Of a DNA stretch of 61,725 bases, positions 60,571 through 61,725 are shown one piece after another. Position 1 is the stretch's first letter. Each line of letters starts with the position of its first letter. This DNA is from a bacterium 210917-SL.2.15 (lineage in GTDB: Bacteria; Bacillota; Clostridia; Oscillospirales; Oscillospiraceae): assembly GCA_020555605.1 (NCBI GenBank), contig JAJCJC010000015.1, positions 1 to 61,725 of the forward strand, in the 5' to 3' direction. The translations under genes and the position numbers were made by a program. The notes below the pieces were generated by a model. It did no database searches and had not been told where the DNA came from. It saw nothing but the letters and a program-made list of their open reading frames with translations.

Positions 60571-61599
60571 ATGTATAGTTTCCGCAACGATTACAGCGAG
60601 GGCGCGCACCCTGCCGTGCTCAAAGCGCTTCAGGAGAGCAACGCCGTGCAGACGCCCGGCTACGGCACCGACCACTACTGCGAAGAAGCCCGTTCCCTGA
60701 TCCGCACCCTATGCGATGCACCGGAAGCAGACGTTCACTTTTTCGTCGGCGGCACGCAGGTAAACCTGACCTGCTGCGCAGCATTCCTACAGCCCTTTGA
60801 GGCTGTTATCGCCCCTAGCACCGGACACCCGCTGGTGCATGAAACCGGCGCCTTCGAGGCCACCGGCCACATGGTGATTTCCGTTCCTACCCTGGACGGT
60901 AAGCTGACGGCAGAGCAGATCCGCCTCGTCTGCGCCGCCCACTCCACCGAACATATGGTGCATCCCCGCATGGTGTACATTTCCAATTCCACCGAAATCG
61001 GAACTGCCTATACCAAAGAGGAACTTTCCGCTCTGTACAAGGAATGTAAAGAACTCGGCCTTTACCTCTATTTGGACGGGGCACGCCTCGGTAGCGGCAT
61101 GATGAGCGCCAGCGCCCCCCTCGACTGGCCGGATCTGACGCAGACGCTGGATGCCTTTACCATCGGTGGAACCAAAAACGGCATCCTGTTCGGCGAAGCG
61201 CTGGTTGTCACCAATGACGCGCTGAAACCCCACTTTCGCTACCATATGAAACAGCGCGGTGCCATGCTGGCCAAGGGGCGGCTGCTCGGTATTCAGTTCC
61301 AGACCATTCTGGAGAAAAACCGCTACCTTGACAATGCCCGCCACGCAAATGCCCTAGCACAAACCCTGCAGACAGGGATCGCCGCCCTGGGCTATTCTTT
61401 CCTGGTGGAATCGCCCACCAATCAGATCTTCCCCATTTTCCCAGATTCTTTGCTTCAGGAACTGGAGAAAGACTACGAATACGAAGTACAGCAACCCATG
61501 AAAGACGGCGGCACCTGCGTTCGCCTGGTTACCTCCTGGGCCACGCCGGAGGAAGCCGTCACCCAATTCCTTGCGGATTTGGACCGTCTGAGCAAATAA
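60571..61599 (+). CDS. ltaE: Low-specificity threonine aldolase-type PLP enzyme
   Basis: A 342-residue fold-type I enzyme that cleaves threonine to glycine and acetaldehyde, or acts on related beta-hydroxy amino acids. The N-terminus is FRNDYSEGAHPAVL. The PLP-stacking region has GTDHYCEEA, LYLDGARLGSG carries the Asp, and the Schiff-base Lys is in IGGTKNGILFG (about 201-211). All motifs are intact. ATG 60571 follows GGGAGG by nine bases; a TTG one codon earlier is possible. GC returns to the window norm here. Confidence 0.92.
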   Translation: MYSFRNDYSEGAHPAVLKALQESNAVQTPGYGTDHYCEEARSLIRTLCDAPEADVHFFVGGTQVNLTCCAAFLQPFEAVIAPSTGHPLVHETGAFEATGHMVISVPTLDGKLTAEQIRLVCAAHSTEHMVHPRMVYISNSTEIGTAYTKEELSALYKECKELGLYLYLDGARLGSGMMSASAPLDWPDLTQTLDAFTIGGTKNGILFGEALVVTNDALKPHFRYHMKQRGAMLAKGRLLGIQFQTILEKNRYLDNARHANALAQTLQTGIAALGYSFLVESPTNQIFPIFPDSLLQELEKDYEYEVQQPMKDGGTCVRLVTSWATPEEAVTQFLADLDRLSK

Positions 61600-61608
61600 G
61601 AGTCAGGA

Positions 61609-61725
61609 CCCCCGGCAAAGCCGGGGGCTTGGGTAAGCCCTAGAAGGGCATAATACGGACAACGCCCCTCAAGGGGCCTCGAATGGGTCGGCCAACTGCA
61701 TTGCTGACTCATGGCGGCCCCTTAA
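61609..61725. repeat. Palindromic intergenic repeat sharing sequence with the left window edge
   Basis: CCCCCGGC-AAA-GCCGGGGG (61609-61627) is followed by GCCCC-TCAA-GGGGC (61664-61677) and by GGTCGGCCAACTGCA (61686-61700), which is the exact reverse complement of 106-120. The first palindrome is a relative of the one at 172-188. It is probably an end or non-autonomous relative of the IS200-like element; it may also serve as the terminator of ltaE, although no T run follows. Confidence 0.6.

Noticed and set aside
61473..61712. A 79-codon minus-strand frame at the right edge
   Set aside because: It reads through the palindromic repeat and the ltaE 3' end; best explained as translation of the repeat.
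1..61725. tRNA, rRNA, tmRNA, SRP RNA, RNase P RNA, CRISPR arrays, prophage, restriction or abortive-infection systems
   Set aside because: No cloverleaf-like T-loop sets, rRNA cores, regularly spaced repeats, phage structural genes or defence domains were seen on reading both strands.

Overview
The window reads as one piece of a spore-forming Clostridia chromosome, most likely Oscillospiraceae/Ruminococcaceae. The evidence is moderately high GC, a sporulation sigma factor (sigG) with ytfJ/gerW and ylmC, a reductase-ribosomal protein fusion (IspH-RpsA), ECF-type vitamin transport, DUF4250, DUF3343 and DUF5685 proteins, and a tiny high-cysteine protein typical of that group. Species cannot be named from the sequence alone. 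Both edges carry the same repeat family: an IS200-like transposase start at the left and a palindromic repeat sharing 15 bp at the right. The window may therefore be a contig that ends in repeats.

Layout. From 0.27 to 32.6 kb almost everything is on the minus strand, in tightly packed and often overlapping operons. (i) 11.0-13.2 kb: yicC-remA-gmk-rpoZ, followed by priA-def-fmt-Zn protease-rsmB-rlmN-prpC-prkC-rsgA (replication restart, translation initiation and maturation, the PASTA kinase/phosphatase pair). (ii) 13.3-15.3 kb: DUF5685, a J-domain protein with a cysteine tail, and an RseC-like membrane protein. (iii) 15.3-17.5 kb: cdaA-cdaR (c-di-AMP) from a clear promoter. (iv) 17.5-20.9 kb: cysteine desulfurase and DUF3343, then carD-ispD-ispF. 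(v) 20.9-26.4 kb: rpiR, HI0933-type flavoprotein, cmk, plsC, ispH-rpsA. (vi) 26.4-32.6 kb: sigG, then S2P protease, scpA-scpB, DUF2953, ytfJ, dacF, rluB. A short plus-strand block follows at 32.8-35.1 kb (ylmC, rpsB, tsf). Minus-strand genes resume from 35.6 to 46.3 kb: ferredoxin, DJ-1, glnS, a DUF6514-like protein, an RNase M5-like Toprim protein, holA, comEC, HIT, DUF4250, and alaS with a T-box leader.

From 46.6 kb the window is more mixed. Two back-to-back promoters drive alaS (minus) and a plus-strand pair: an ECF transporter S component behind a riboswitch-like leader, coupled by ATGA overlap to a two-domain uridine-kinase-like protein. This leader plus transporter plus kinase unit is the best candidate here for an undescribed salvage system. 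It is followed by HAD-U32-mltG (minus), a 47-residue cysteine-rich protein (plus), tagA (minus), and an EamA transporter plus HAD phosphatase (plus).

From 54.5 kb the sequence is a scrapyard. It holds an SLH-protein C-terminal stub, an internally deleted IS3-family element, a regulator stub, intact pcrA, and a more AT-rich MarR/flavin-oxidoreductase cassette with frameshifts. An intact threonine aldolase ends the window. A 194-bp miniature of the same IS3 element sits at 35.2 kb, downstream of tsf.

No rRNA, tRNA, CRISPR array or prophage was seen. All functional calls rest on motif and family recognition by eye; no database search was run.
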